DNA from: Fidelibacterota bacterium | GTDB lineage: Bacteria; Fidelibacterota; UBA8477; JABMPR01 | Direction of reading: 5' to 3' | NCBI GenBank assembly: GCA_018650445.1 | Contig: JABIFX010000084.1 | Coordinates: 17,774-81,773, forward strand | Length of the DNA stretch: 64,000 nucleotides | In this document: positions 21,731 through 31,723 of the stretch, piece after piece | How the letters are laid out: each line of letters begins with the position of its first letter | Position numbering within the stretch: the stretch's first letter is position 1 | Notes under the pieces: generated by a model | What the model saw: only the letters and a program-made list of their open reading frames with translations | What the model was told of the DNA's origin: nothing | Databases searched by the model: none | Translations under genes and position numbers: made by a program

Positions 21731-24192
21731 ATGAAGAAGCTATTAGTCCATATATTAATTTTGGGATTATCCATTCACCCTATCCTCGCCGCAACTGGTC
21801 AAATAATAGAAGGTACAATTATTGATCGGGATACTCAGCAACCACTGCCTGGGGCCAATGTCATTCTAGACGGCACCAGTCTGGGAGCAGCAACCGACAT
21901 GGATGGACATTATTACATTCATAATGTACCTGCAGGAAGTTATTCGCTGCGAGTTCATATGATTGGTTACAAGGTCCAAGCCAGAGCAAACATTCATGCT
22001 TTATTGAACCGGGCAACGGTGGTCAATATTGCTCTAGAGCCAACCATTTTATCCGGCAGCGATGTTGTGGGGTTACAGCAGGCTATTTTGAGCGTGTCAA
22101 AGACGCTTCTACCAGCGTTCGCAGCGTAGATATTGAAGAAATTCGCTCTGACCCAGTAGGCTCGCATGACATTTTAAGCATGATGCAATCATTACCTTCA
22201 GTTGTTTCTGGAGCGGATCAAACCAACGAGATCATCGTACGTGGTGGATCCCCTGGAGAAAACTTGTTTGTCATGGATTTTCTTGATATCCCCTACCCTG
22301 TCCACTATCCCCAACAGGGATCTGGTGGTGGACCTATTACCATGGTAAACACTGAGTTTATTGAAAAGATCGATTTTTTCGCTGGTGCCTTCCCGGCGCG
22401 GTACGGCGACAAACTTTCATCTGTTATGGATGTGACTGTTCGAGAAGGGAATGCAAGTAGCCATGAATCAGCACTCAGTTTCAATATGGCAGGGTTTGGT
22501 GCAATCATCGAAGGACCCATCAGTGAGCAGAGCACCTATATCGCCTCAGTCAAGCGCTCATTCCTCGACCTGGTAATTCAGCAAAGCGGACTCATGGCTA
22601 TTCCAAAATACTGGACTTTTCAAGGTAAAGTTACCTATAATCTTAGTCAAAAAGAAAAGCTATACCTTAATTATCTAGGTGGAATTGATGAGATTGAAAT
22701 CGTGGGTGAAGATTCACCCCAGAATCGTGGAGCCGAAAATGTAGCCTATAAAAGTCAACAGCACACGCTTGGTTTAACCTACAAAAATCTGTTTTCACAA
22801 AAAGGGTATCTGCTTGCTTCACTTGGGCAAAACTATGTCATCATGGATATTGATGCCTATCGCGTCAGTGATGAGAATGAACACGACACCTTTTACAGGG
22901 GCATCAGTGTGGAGCAGGAAACTATTTTGAAAACTGACTTGGTGTACAAACTAAACAAAACTCTTGAAACAAGTTTTGGGGCTAAGCTTAAAATTGCACC
23001 CAACACCTGGGATTTTCTCGCATATAGCGATGAACTAATCCTCTATGGGTATGCCTCTGATTCGCTGCAAGACGCCTTACCTGTATCAGAAACAGTTTTT
23101 TATGAACACTTCTTTGGTGATACAAACGCCGTCGTGCGTCCCTATGATACGCTGGCAACCTATGCTGGCTCAGATACACTCTATGAGGAAGTTTTTAATA
23201 GTTTTGGGATTCATGGCCAAATAAGATATCAACCATCTCATCGGATTGAGCTGACCCTGGGAGCTCGCTTTGAGTACAACGCTTTTCTGGAAGAATCCAC
23301 TTTATCTCCCCGGCTAAATGCCAGTTATCACCTCGCCCACAATGCCAAAGTCAATGTAGCTGGCGGTCGCTATTACCAGCCTCCATTCTATGCCATGCTC
23401 ATTTTAGGAGATTCAGATGCTAAGGATCTGGACTTTTATTATGCTGATCAAGTTTCGCTAGGATTTGAATACCTTCCCAGAGAAGATATCCGATTCACTG
23501 CTGAAGTTTACAGCAAAACCTTTGCAGATATGCCCATGGAAGAGATAATTACCAATCCCAATACCGGCGCTGACAGTACAGGTGATTTTGTAAATGCCGG
23601 ATCCGGTCGTTCACAGGGATTTGAGTTATTTCTGCAGAAGAAATTTTCGAATAACTGGTATGGTACATTTAGCTATTCCCATTCTGTCTCTGAGGGAATC
23701 GATCCCCGCAAGGAAGAAACTGAATATTACCCCTGGGATTATGACTATGGTGATGTTGTGAGTCTGATTGGTGGTTACAAAATCCGATACATGGATTATG
23801 ATTGGTACAATAGGTATAAAACAACAAGCCTGGCGAAGGCGACCTCATGGTTGCCGCTGGCTCCTGCAGACGAATTCGAAATCAGCTTTCGGTTGCGCTA
23901 TTCAGGGGGAAAACCCGTCACGCCCAAGACTTTCAATCATGCCGTTCGGAAATGGTATGTCTACTCAAACGAAAATTGGAATACTGAGCGTATGGACGAG
24001 TATTTAAGATTTGATATAATGATACTCCAGCGCTTCTATTTTGAAAAAATGAATCTGGTGGCATTTTGGGATATCATGAATGTATTCAACAAAGACAATC
24101 CCTGGGATTATGTCTATAATGAGGATGGTACGAAGGATATAGCCCTCCAATTTAAAACCTTCCCCATTGGTGGAATCACAATAGAATTTTAG
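21731..24192 (+). pseudogene. TonB-dependent receptor split by one frameshift (ORFs 21731-22129 and 22180-24192)
   Basis: 5' ORF: CarboxypepD_reg-like domain (IEGTIIDRDTQQPLPGANVILDGTSLGAATDMDGHYYIHNVPAGSYSLRV). After 22069-22072 (GGGG) the plug domain continues in the -1 frame: VTAGYFERVKDASTSVRSVDIEEIRSDPVGSHDILSMMQSLPSVVSGADQTNEIIVRGGSPGENLFVMD. Confidence 0.8.
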
Positions 24193-24213
24193 TCCATGTG
24201 AACTGTTCCGATC

Positions 24214-24285
24214 ATAAACCCTGCGATGGTTTCCGTCTACGTTCTTCAGAAAACGCCTGACAAGTGAAACCTTCGCAGGGTTTAT
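24214..24285. repeat. Large inverted repeat, 20-nt arms, one mismatch, followed by T6; possible terminator or dispersed palindromic repeat
   Basis: ATAAACCCTGCGATGGTTTC ... GAAACCTTCGCAGGGTTTAT TTTTT, 32-nt spacer. Confidence 0.7.
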
Positions 24286-24329
24286 TTTTTAACTATTTTT
24301 GATAGATCAAAAATAATGTACAATATTTA

Positions 24330-24938
24330 TTGATTTCCCACGTCTATATAGATGAGATGCAAAGCAACAAATCACAAATAGCCGCAACACCACAGCAGAA
24401 AAACGCGCTTCGAATGAGTGCGGTTGTTCTGGAAGCCCGAGAATGGCTGCTTAATTCAGTCTCTGGGATGGTGCCACGCTATGAAGATGCCGAGGACATT
24501 GTCCAGGATGTCTTTCATCAGTTTACAGGTGCTTATGGTGAGCTACGCTCATTGGAAGCAACTTCAGCCTGGTTGTATCGAACTGCCAGGAACAAGGTGA
24601 GTGATTTTTATCGCAGACGTTCCAGAACCATTGAGGGAAGTCACAACGCGGTTCAAGCTCGTGATGTTGAAGAAGGTCAGTTTTTAGAGAACTTGCTTCA
24701 CGACACAGAACTGCATAGCGCTTCACTCCTAGAACAATCTCAGCTTCAGGAACAACTTGAGGCAGCTATTGAAGAACTACCCGAACTGCAGCGGGAAGTA
24801 TTTATATGGCATGAAATTGAGGGTCTGAGTTTTAAAGAAATTGCTGAGCTCACTGGAGATTCACAAAATACGCTACTCTCCAGAAAGCGGTACGCTGTGT
24901 TGGCTTTGCGTAAAAAGTTGAATGATTTATATGTATAA
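24330..24938 (+). CDS. RNA polymerase sigma-70 family (ECF-type) sigma factor
   Basis: DAEDIVQDVFHQFTGAYGELRSLEATSAWLYRTARNKVSDFYRRRSR (region 2) and ELPELQREVFIWHEIEGLSFKEIAELTGDSQNTLLSRKRYAVLALRKKL (region 4). Start could be 24357. Confidence 0.9.
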   Translation: MISHVYIDEMQSNKSQIAATPQQKNALRMSAVVLEAREWLLNSVSGMVPRYEDAEDIVQDVFHQFTGAYGELRSLEATSAWLYRTARNKVSDFYRRRSRTIEGSHNAVQARDVEEGQFLENLLHDTELHSASLLEQSQLQEQLEAAIEELPELQREVFIWHEIEGLSFKEIAELTGDSQNTLLSRKRYAVLALRKKLNDLYV

Positions 24939-24955
24939 ATTGAAAGGAATATATC

Positions 24956-25288
24956 ATGTGTAAACCATCTATAGGTAAGATTATCGGTATAGCATTTTTT
25001 GTTATCGTTGCTATAACCGTATTCCCAGCAATTACTATGCTGCTCTGGAACTGGTTAGTTCCAACTCTATTCAGTGGTCCAGTAATAACATATTGGCAAG
25101 CCCTGGGACTCATCGTTCTCTCGAAGATTTTATTTTCTAGTGGTCATGGTGGAAGTCGCCATAGCAAATATCAAGGTCAGCGCACCTGGAAATCTCACCT
25201 GAGAGAGAAAATTGAATTAAAACACAATCAAGAAGTTCGTGCAGACGAAGCAGCACCTTCAGAATCTGCTGAATTGGAAAAGGAATAG
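24956..25288 (+). CDS. Small membrane protein, cotranscribed with sigma factor
   Basis: 110-aa ORF with hydrophobic segments (IIGIAFFVIVAITVFPAITMLLWNWLV; ALGLIVLSKILF); 17 bp after sigma-factor stop. Confidence 0.65.
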   Translation: MCKPSIGKIIGIAFFVIVAITVFPAITMLLWNWLVPTLFSGPVITYWQALGLIVLSKILFSSGHGGSRHSKYQGQRTWKSHLREKIELKHNQEVRADEAAPSESAELEKE

Positions 25289-25292
25289 AGAT

Positions 25293-25730
25293 ATGAAAAA
25301 AGTAAAACTGAATAAAAGAATGGGGCTGGGTATACTCATCTTAGCGCTCATCCTCGGTATAGCGGCCTGCGGCTCTCATCATGGTCCACATCACATGGAT
25401 CAAGCAAAAATGCTGAAACGGATTACCAAGAAACTCGATCTGAGTGAAATGCAACAGGGTAAACTTCAGGTTGTCCTTGAGAATACTTCAAACTTCAAAG
25501 ATGACATGCAGGCAAATCACGCCGGGTTAAGCAATTCACTGAATGAAAATCTCAGTACAGCTCAATTGGATGTGGATGCATTAAACATGCAATTCGATGA
25601 AATTGAAGGCAAGTTTAGCACGTTTCGCAAGGCCATGGTCTCAGATTATGCTGAATTTCATGCCAGTCTGGATGATGCACAGCGAGAAAAATTGGCTGCC
25701 AAATTTGAGAAGATGAGTAAACGACATTAA
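25293..25730 (+). CDS. Spy/CpxP-like periplasmic lipoprotein, His-rich N-terminus
   Basis: MKKVKLNKRMGLGILILALILGIAACGSHHGPHHMDQAKMLKRITKKLDLSEMQQGKLQ...LDDAQREKLAAKFEKM; lipobox and helical LTxxQ-like repeats. Confidence 0.7.
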   Translation: MKKVKLNKRMGLGILILALILGIAACGSHHGPHHMDQAKMLKRITKKLDLSEMQQGKLQVVLENTSNFKDDMQANHAGLSNSLNENLSTAQLDVDALNMQFDEIEGKFSTFRKAMVSDYAEFHASLDDAQREKLAAKFEKMSKRH

Positions 25731-25750
25731 TCTGTCAATCTAAATAGCTC

Positions 25751-25789
25751 AAAAAAAAGAGGCTGGAATATTTCCAGCCTCTTTTTTTA
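25751..25789. terminator. Bidirectional intrinsic terminator
   Basis: aaaaaaaagaggctggaatatttccagcctcttttttt; GAGGCTGGA/TCCAGCCTC stem with A/T tracts between convergent genes. Confidence 0.9.
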
Positions 25790-25806
25790 TCCAATGTCCT
25801 ACAGAC

Positions 25807-27453
25807 TTACTTGTAATATTCTTCTAAATAATCCTGAACCATGCGGGAACCGGTAAATTGGACTCCGGTCTTGATAGATTCACGGATCATACTAAGCCAT
25901 TTCGTCTGATCATCATAATAGGTTGGAATGACCTGTTCTTCCAACAATCGATAGAGGTGGTCGGCATCTGCAGCATCATTGGCATTGTCTGCATCGCCAA
26001 TGGCCCAGCCGTTCACACCATCATCGCAGGCTTCGGCCCACCAGCCATCCAGGACAGACAAATTTGGGACGCCATTAAGTGTGGCTTTCATCCCTGAAGT
26101 ACCTGATGCTTCATTGGGACGAAGTGGCGTGTTTAGCCAGACATCTACACCAGCGGTGATCAAATTGCCCAACCACATGTTGTAGTTCTCCAGGAAAACA
26201 ATCTTCACATCACCCAGCAACTCTTTGGCCTGGAGAACAATATCTTTGAGGATTTCTTTGCCATGATCATCACGAGGATGTGCTTTACCAGCAAATACGA
26301 ACTGCACCTTATTGCCTTTTGCAAGACGAATTAAACGCTCCTTGTCATGAAAAATGAGTCGAGCTCGCTTGTATTCTGCAGCACGACGTGCAAACCCAAT
26401 AGTTAGGGTCTTATACGCCAATGCTCTCTGAGATTGTGAGTTGGCATAATCGAGGAGGAATTTCTTCTGACCGCGTTTTGCAAAAAGTAGCTCCTCATCA
26501 GGAACCGAATCAATTTCCAGAAGACGAGATGGGTCCTGACGCCACCCTGGTAAATTCCGATCAAAAACTTCTCTAAATATTTTACCAACCCAGAATCTAT
26601 GGAATACTCCATTCGTGACATGGCCAATTTTGAAATCGGGAAATTGTTCACGAGCAACTACACCGTGTAGATCCGAAACTCCATTGGCACTGCGACTGAA
26701 ATAAAGTCCCAGCTCGGTCATATGTACACGGCTATTAAGGACCATGGAAGGTAATTTCAAGTTCGTTGGCAGAAGATCGCCAATCAGTCGCGTTACACGA
26801 TCAACAGCAAAGTGATCATGACCGGCAGGGACGGGAGTATGTGTAGTAAAGTGGCAGCGTTTCCGTACTTCTTCTTCATCTCCATTGAATTCTTTGAGGA
26901 GTTCCAGAGTAAGAAACGAACAATGACCTTCATTCATGTGGTAGGTCGAAAAATCTTTGTACCCAAGATTGCGCAGTGCTCGGATACCAGCAAATCCAAG
27001 TACAGCCTCCTGCAGGATTCGATGATCCTTACCACCAGCATAAAGTCTTAACGTGATACTTCGATCATCATGTGCATTCTCTTCAACATCAGTATCCAAT
27101 AGGAGGATATCAATAGGAGTGCCGCCTATTCCCAGAAAGGTATATTTCCAAACCTGTACATGGACTTCCCTGCCCCTGAGTGGGAGGGTAATTGTACCAT
27201 CCAGTTTTTCCAGAAGCGGATCTGGCTCAAATCGAGGATAAATTTCCGTCTGATTACCATCTTCATCCATTCTTTGTTTGAAATAACCCTCTTTGTACAT
27301 CAGGGTAACAGCAACCATGTTTACATCTAAATCTGCGGCGGCCTTAATATGGTCACCAGCTAATATTCCAAGTCCCCCACTATATGTGTGCAGACTTGGG
27401 GAAATCCCGATTTCTGCACTGAAATAAGCTACAGTGGCTTGAGTATTTGACAT
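25807..27453 (-). CDS. Alpha-glucan phosphorylase, GT35 short type
   Basis: VAYFSAEIGISPSLHTYSGGLGILAGDHIKAAADL; GFARRAAEYKRA; NTPLRPNEASGTSGMKATLNGVPNLSVLDGWW. Confidence 0.9.
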   Translation of the reverse strand: MSNTQATVAYFSAEIGISPSLHTYSGGLGILAGDHIKAAADLDVNMVAVTLMYKEGYFKQRMDEDGNQTEIYPRFEPDPLLEKLDGTITLPLRGREVHVQVWKYTFLGIGGTPIDILLLDTDVEENAHDDRSITLRLYAGGKDHRILQEAVLGFAGIRALRNLGYKDFSTYHMNEGHCSFLTLELLKEFNGDEEEVRKRCHFTTHTPVPAGHDHFAVDRVTRLIGDLLPTNLKLPSMVLNSRVHMTELGLYFSRSANGVSDLHGVVAREQFPDFKIGHVTNGVFHRFWVGKIFREVFDRNLPGWRQDPSRLLEIDSVPDEELLFAKRGQKKFLLDYANSQSQRALAYKTLTIGFARRAAEYKRARLIFHDKERLIRLAKGNKVQFVFAGKAHPRDDHGKEILKDIVLQAKELLGDVKIVFLENYNMWLGNLITAGVDVWLNTPLRPNEASGTSGMKATLNGVPNLSVLDGWWAEACDDGVNGWAIGDADNANDAADADHLYRLLEEQVIPTYYDDQTKWLSMIRESIKTGVQFTGSRMVQDYLEEYYK

Positions 27454-27466
27454 TTATTCCTCTTGG

Positions 27467-29536
27467 TTATTTAATTTTATTTATACTCAGGAGGAGCTCC
27501 AGTTCAAGAGATTCTCCTGGGGTAAGGTTTAATTTCCAATGTGGTAATAGTGCTGAAGCCTGATAGACTCGTTCAAATCCTGCTTCTGACATGGAGATAG
27601 TTTCAATGGGAGAACGCCATAATTGACATTTCTTTGAAAAATTCATATTAATTTTGAAATTATCCCACTCATTAAAGAGGGCTACGGTTTGTACTGCAGG
27701 CTCATCACCATGAGTGTTCAAAGCACCAACATTATTGTTATTCACCAGGTAGTACCGATCAGGACTGTTTCCTCCCAGAAGCCCGAAATTCAATTCAAGG
27801 CCATAGAGCTGGCCAATGGTGGTCTCGCCCGTGTTAGTAATATCAATTTTTACTGATAATTCGTTGTGATGCAACTCTACTTTTTTTTCAATTTGAATTT
27901 GGGACTGACCAACCTGTCCCATGGCCTTGATCTGCACACCAGCTTCATGTTGCTGGACTTCACTTGACAGGACCGACAAATTTTCCTGCAAATTTCCTCG
28001 ATAATGCAAATCTTGAGATTGATTGATATCAAAAATGTGGTCAATGAGCCCATGACGTCTATAGCCATCTACAAATAATTTATCCTGAAGACCTTCTTCT
28101 TTTGTCAGAACAATATCATGGATTGATCCACCGGCGTTCGAATCATTGCTCGCACTCGCCAACTTCTCATGATAATGTTCCGAATAGCGCTGTACGTAGT
28201 TTGTCACATTGAAATAAGAAGGAAGCCAGTCAATCTCACGGATATGCCCAGTATCGGCTGCAATAAAAAGTTGAACACTGTCAGAGCGCAGGCGGTATTC
28301 TTTGACCCCATCACTATCAATATCAACCAAACCAGGTAAACTTCCCCCAGAAGCAAGAAACTTTTCTTCAGCTTTGAGTAAATGTTCAAAGATGGCATGA
28401 CGAAGATGTGGAAGATATAGTCCTCCAAAGACACCGTGCCAGTATGCACAATTGCATTGTGCCCGATAAAGATCATCTCTCAGGTCTGATGGAATACCCC
28501 CCTTACTCTCCAATTGGCTCAGGTTTAGGGAAAGGAATTGAACGCGCTTCTGCATCCAGTTTGACTCAGGGTATTTGGTGAAATAATTGCGCCACATACC
28601 GCCCTTGATAAAGGGGCGACTTTCATCACCTTTGCCTTGGTGTTCAAGATCACGCACAAAATGATCCATCTGGCGGCCCAGATCGGTGGGCAACGTCCAC
28701 TGGGACATCTCGAAATATGAGGATGTGGGTATGTAAACCAGGTCACGAGGAAGGTGATTTGAGTGATACTGTTTAAACGTTGTTGTGGTGAGCCAATCAG
28801 AATTTTCGCCTATCAGTGTAAAAAATCTTTCTAGCCATTTCTGGCTGTAAACGGTATTCCAGGTACCAGGCCAGATCCCAAATTTCTCCCCATCATCTGC
28901 CATAACTATCAGGCTATCACCGTTTTCAGTAGTGTAGCTTCTCAAGATATCAATAGCGACCTGAGGGTCTTCAAAAGGCATGGCGTAGCGCATTTTCTGA
29001 TTGATTGGAAAGACGCTAAGGACTTTGCCCTCCTGCTCGGTGTAGAAATATCCATTCAAATTTTTAGACGCGGGGCCCGTGGTCAGAAAATGGTAGTCAT
29101 CTACTACCATGTATTCAATATCGGCCCCATTTAAACTCCGGACCAGGTGTGGTTCCCACACGCGTTCTGTGAGCCAGTTACCTTTTATTTCATAGTCCAT
29201 TCGCTGTAGAGCCCAGTCGTTCATTTTCTTGATTTGACCGACCTGATCCGCTTCAGGAATCATTGCCAGGATGGGTTCATAAAAACCACTACCCAGGACT
29301 TCAATATTGCCTCGACATACCAGCCTTTTGAATAGTTCCAAAACTTCCAGGCGATGCCCTTCAAGCCATTCAATGAGAGATCCACTGAAGTGAAAGGCCA
29401 TGCTGATTTCTGGAAACTTTTCTAGTGTTTGTAGAAATGGCAAGTAGGAACGATCACAGGCATCATGAAAGACCTTATCAAAATTTCCTACGGGTTGGTG
29501 GTTATGAATTCCAAAAATAAATTGGACTTTTTTCAT
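27467..29536 (-). CDS. GH57 family alpha-amylase / 4-alpha-glucanotransferase
   Basis: FIFGIHNHQPVGNFD; NIEVLGSGFYEPILAMIPEADQVGQI; GNWLTERVWEPHLVRSL; MADDGEKFGIWPGTW; C-terminal DUF1925/1926-like region. Confidence 0.88.
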   Translation of the reverse strand: MKKVQFIFGIHNHQPVGNFDKVFHDACDRSYLPFLQTLEKFPEISMAFHFSGSLIEWLEGHRLEVLELFKRLVCRGNIEVLGSGFYEPILAMIPEADQVGQIKKMNDWALQRMDYEIKGNWLTERVWEPHLVRSLNGADIEYMVVDDYHFLTTGPASKNLNGYFYTEQEGKVLSVFPINQKMRYAMPFEDPQVAIDILRSYTTENGDSLIVMADDGEKFGIWPGTWNTVYSQKWLERFFTLIGENSDWLTTTTFKQYHSNHLPRDLVYIPTSSYFEMSQWTLPTDLGRQMDHFVRDLEHQGKGDESRPFIKGGMWRNYFTKYPESNWMQKRVQFLSLNLSQLESKGGIPSDLRDDLYRAQCNCAYWHGVFGGLYLPHLRHAIFEHLLKAEEKFLASGGSLPGLVDIDSDGVKEYRLRSDSVQLFIAADTGHIREIDWLPSYFNVTNYVQRYSEHYHEKLASASNDSNAGGSIHDIVLTKEEGLQDKLFVDGYRRHGLIDHIFDINQSQDLHYRGNLQENLSVLSSEVQQHEAGVQIKAMGQVGQSQIQIEKKVELHHNELSVKIDITNTGETTIGQLYGLELNFGLLGGNSPDRYYLVNNNNVGALNTHGDEPAVQTVALFNEWDNFKINMNFSKKCQLWRSPIETISMSEAGFERVYQASALLPHWKLNLTPGESLELELLLSINKIK

Positions 29537-29589
29537 TCTTTACAATTCTCAGCTAGAACAGATGGAGATATTACTTTTTTAAGACAACA

Positions 29590-29615
29590 GAGCCGGTCGT
29601 ACTAACGACCGGCTC
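29590..29615. repeat. 11-bp perfect inverted repeat between gap and GH57
   Basis: GAGCCGGTCGT-ACTA-ACGACCGGCTC; no immediate T-tract on the minus strand. Confidence 0.75.
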
Positions 29616-29638
29616 CAGTTATCCTAAAAGGATATTAC

Positions 29639-30640
29639 TTACATACCCTTGAACAAGTTGATCAAGTCAACAACGCGGTTTGAATAACCCCATTCGTTGT
29701 CATACCAGTTCAATGTCTTAACAATACGGTTGCCAACTACTCGCGTATACGATGCATCATATATTGAGGAGTAAGGATTCCCGATGATATCAGAAGAAAC
29801 CAGGTGGTTTTCACTATATTCAAGGACATCCTTGAGACGATCCGTCTTGGAAGCTTCACGAACAGCTGTATTGATATCTTCAACCGTAACGTTACGGTTC
29901 AATTCAACAATTAGATCCACAACAGAACCATCAGCAACAGGAACACGCGCTGCAATACCATCCAGTTTACCCTTGAGTTCAGGGAGCACTTTACCTACTG
30001 CGCGAGCAGCGCCAGTGGTTGTAGGAATGATGTTTTCAGCCGCTGCACGGCTACGACGCCAATCTGAGTGAGGAACATCAGCAAGACGCTGATCATTGGT
30101 ATAGGCATGTGTTGTAGTCATCACACCTTCAACGATACCGAATGCATCATTGAGAACTTTTGCCATTGGGGCTAAACAGTTGGTTGTACAACTGGCGTTT
30201 GATACAATTCTATGCTCTGGTTTCAACCCGTCTTCATTCACACCCAGAACTACTGTGTAATCCACGTCATCTTTTGAAGGGACTGTCAGAATGACGCGTT
30301 TTGCACCAGCAGTCAAATGCTGGGTCAGAGCTTCTTTTGTTCTAAAGACACCTGTGGCCTCTATAACAACATCAATATCCAACTCTTTCCAGGGCAAGTC
30401 TGCAGGATTACGCTCGCTGATCATTTTTACACTATCATTGGCAGTTTGCAGAACATCACCTTCGAGACGAACAGATGAGTCGCCAAAACCACCCATAACG
30501 GTATCATATTTAAGCAGATATGCCAGAGCTTCACGTTCGAATAGATCGTTGATGGCAACGACATTAATATCATCACGTTTATCTAAAATGCGAAATACAG
30601 AACGACCAATACGGCCGAATCCATTAATTGCTACTCTCAT
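29639..30640 (-). CDS. gap: Type I glyceraldehyde-3-phosphate dehydrogenase
   Basis: MRVAINGFGRIGRSVFRI; active site SNASCTTNCLAPMAKVL; TTTHAYTNDQ; ARVPVADGSVVDL; WYDNEWGYSNR. Confidence 0.96.
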   Translation of the reverse strand: MRVAINGFGRIGRSVFRILDKRDDINVVAINDLFEREALAYLLKYDTVMGGFGDSSVRLEGDVLQTANDSVKMISERNPADLPWKELDIDVVIEATGVFRTKEALTQHLTAGAKRVILTVPSKDDVDYTVVLGVNEDGLKPEHRIVSNASCTTNCLAPMAKVLNDAFGIVEGVMTTTHAYTNDQRLADVPHSDWRRSRAAAENIIPTTTGAARAVGKVLPELKGKLDGIAARVPVADGSVVDLIVELNRNVTVEDINTAVREASKTDRLKDVLEYSENHLVSSDIIGNPYSSIYDASYTRVVGNRIVKTLNWYDNEWGYSNRVVDLINLFKGM

Positions 30641-31653
30641 GCAGCACCTCCTTCTACCCCGAGCTTACCATAAGCAAGAGCTAGATCAACTAGACGTCCG
30701 GCCTGGCCAAGACTGTTATCATACCAACTCAGAGTCTTCACCATTCTTTTACTGGACTTCATAGTTCCCTTTGTGTCAAATAGCAGGGAGTGGGAATTTC
30801 CAATAACATCACTGGATACGATGGGATCTTCAGTAATTTCAATATAGCTACCCAATGTTTCAGCAGCTTTACGCATGGCAACATTTACTTCTTCAGCTGT
30901 TGTCTCACCCTTGGTGAGGACACATGTCAGGTCAAGCAGCGATCCCATTGGTACGGGAACATTCAATGCTGAGCCTTCAATTTTGCCCTTAAAGCGAGGT
31001 AAAATATATTCCATCCAGTAGGGGCTGATATTGACGTTAGGAATAATATTTTCAGCGGCTGAACGACTACGTCTGAAATCTGATGCAGCAGTGTCACGTA
31101 ATGGCTGATCACTGGTATAAGCATGGATTGTAGTCATCATAGCAGATTCAATACCAAATGCCTTGTCCAGAATATCCAGCATCAAAGCCAGGGCATTTGT
31201 GGTAGCAGATGCGGCAGATACAAGTTTGTCGCTTGCTTTAATTGTTTCATCATTCACACCCATTACGATAACACGATCAATATTATCCTGTGGGAGTGCG
31301 CCGAGGATAACACGCTTAGCTCCAGAATCTAGATGAGCTTGCATGCTTTCACGTGTGCGGTATTTATGGGTTGAGTCAATTACGATATCAACATCAAAAG
31401 CGTCCCAGGGAACATCCTTGGGTGCGACACCATGGATGAGACGAGCCTTCTGATCGCCAACAATAAGGTAATTACCTTCAAGCTGTGCGTCTACTGGATC
31501 TCTTCCATCATTTTTTAGCAAATAGTGGAGGATATCAGAACGACCAATATCACTAATTGCTACAACTTCCATTTCAGGCTGGTTTAAGCTCAAACGATAG
31601 ACATCTCTACCGATCTCGCCAAATCCCATCAGCCCGACTCTAATCTTACTCAT
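30637..31653 (-). CDS. GAPDH paralogue lacking catalytic residues (putative pseudoenzyme)
   Basis: GAPDH fold signatures (VGLMGFGEIGRDVYR; TIHAYTSDQ; WYDNSLGQAGRLVDL), but the active site reads SAASATTNALAL and the GIAARVP equivalent reads GSALNVP. ATGA overlap with gap. Confidence 0.9.
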   Translation of the reverse strand: MSKIRVGLMGFGEIGRDVYRLSLNQPEMEVVAISDIGRSDILHYLLKNDGRDPVDAQLEGNYLIVGDQKARLIHGVAPKDVPWDAFDVDIVIDSTHKYRTRESMQAHLDSGAKRVILGALPQDNIDRVIVMGVNDETIKASDKLVSAASATTNALALMLDILDKAFGIESAMMTTIHAYTSDQPLRDTAASDFRRSRSAAENIIPNVNISPYWMEYILPRFKGKIEGSALNVPVPMGSLLDLTCVLTKGETTAEEVNVAMRKAAETLGSYIEITEDPIVSSDVIGNSHSLLFDTKGTMKSSKRMVKTLSWYDNSLGQAGRLVDLALAYGKLGVEGGAA

Positions 31654-31723
31654 AGAACGTGCCTCCGTTTCGATCCCGGTTCAAAGGGGAGCGATTGTTA
31701 AAGGTTATATTAAATTTCAATTA

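Noticed and set aside
30291-30764. 157-aa plus-strand ORF spanning the gap/pseudo-gap junction
   Set aside because: Antisense to two conserved genes; no domain-like content.
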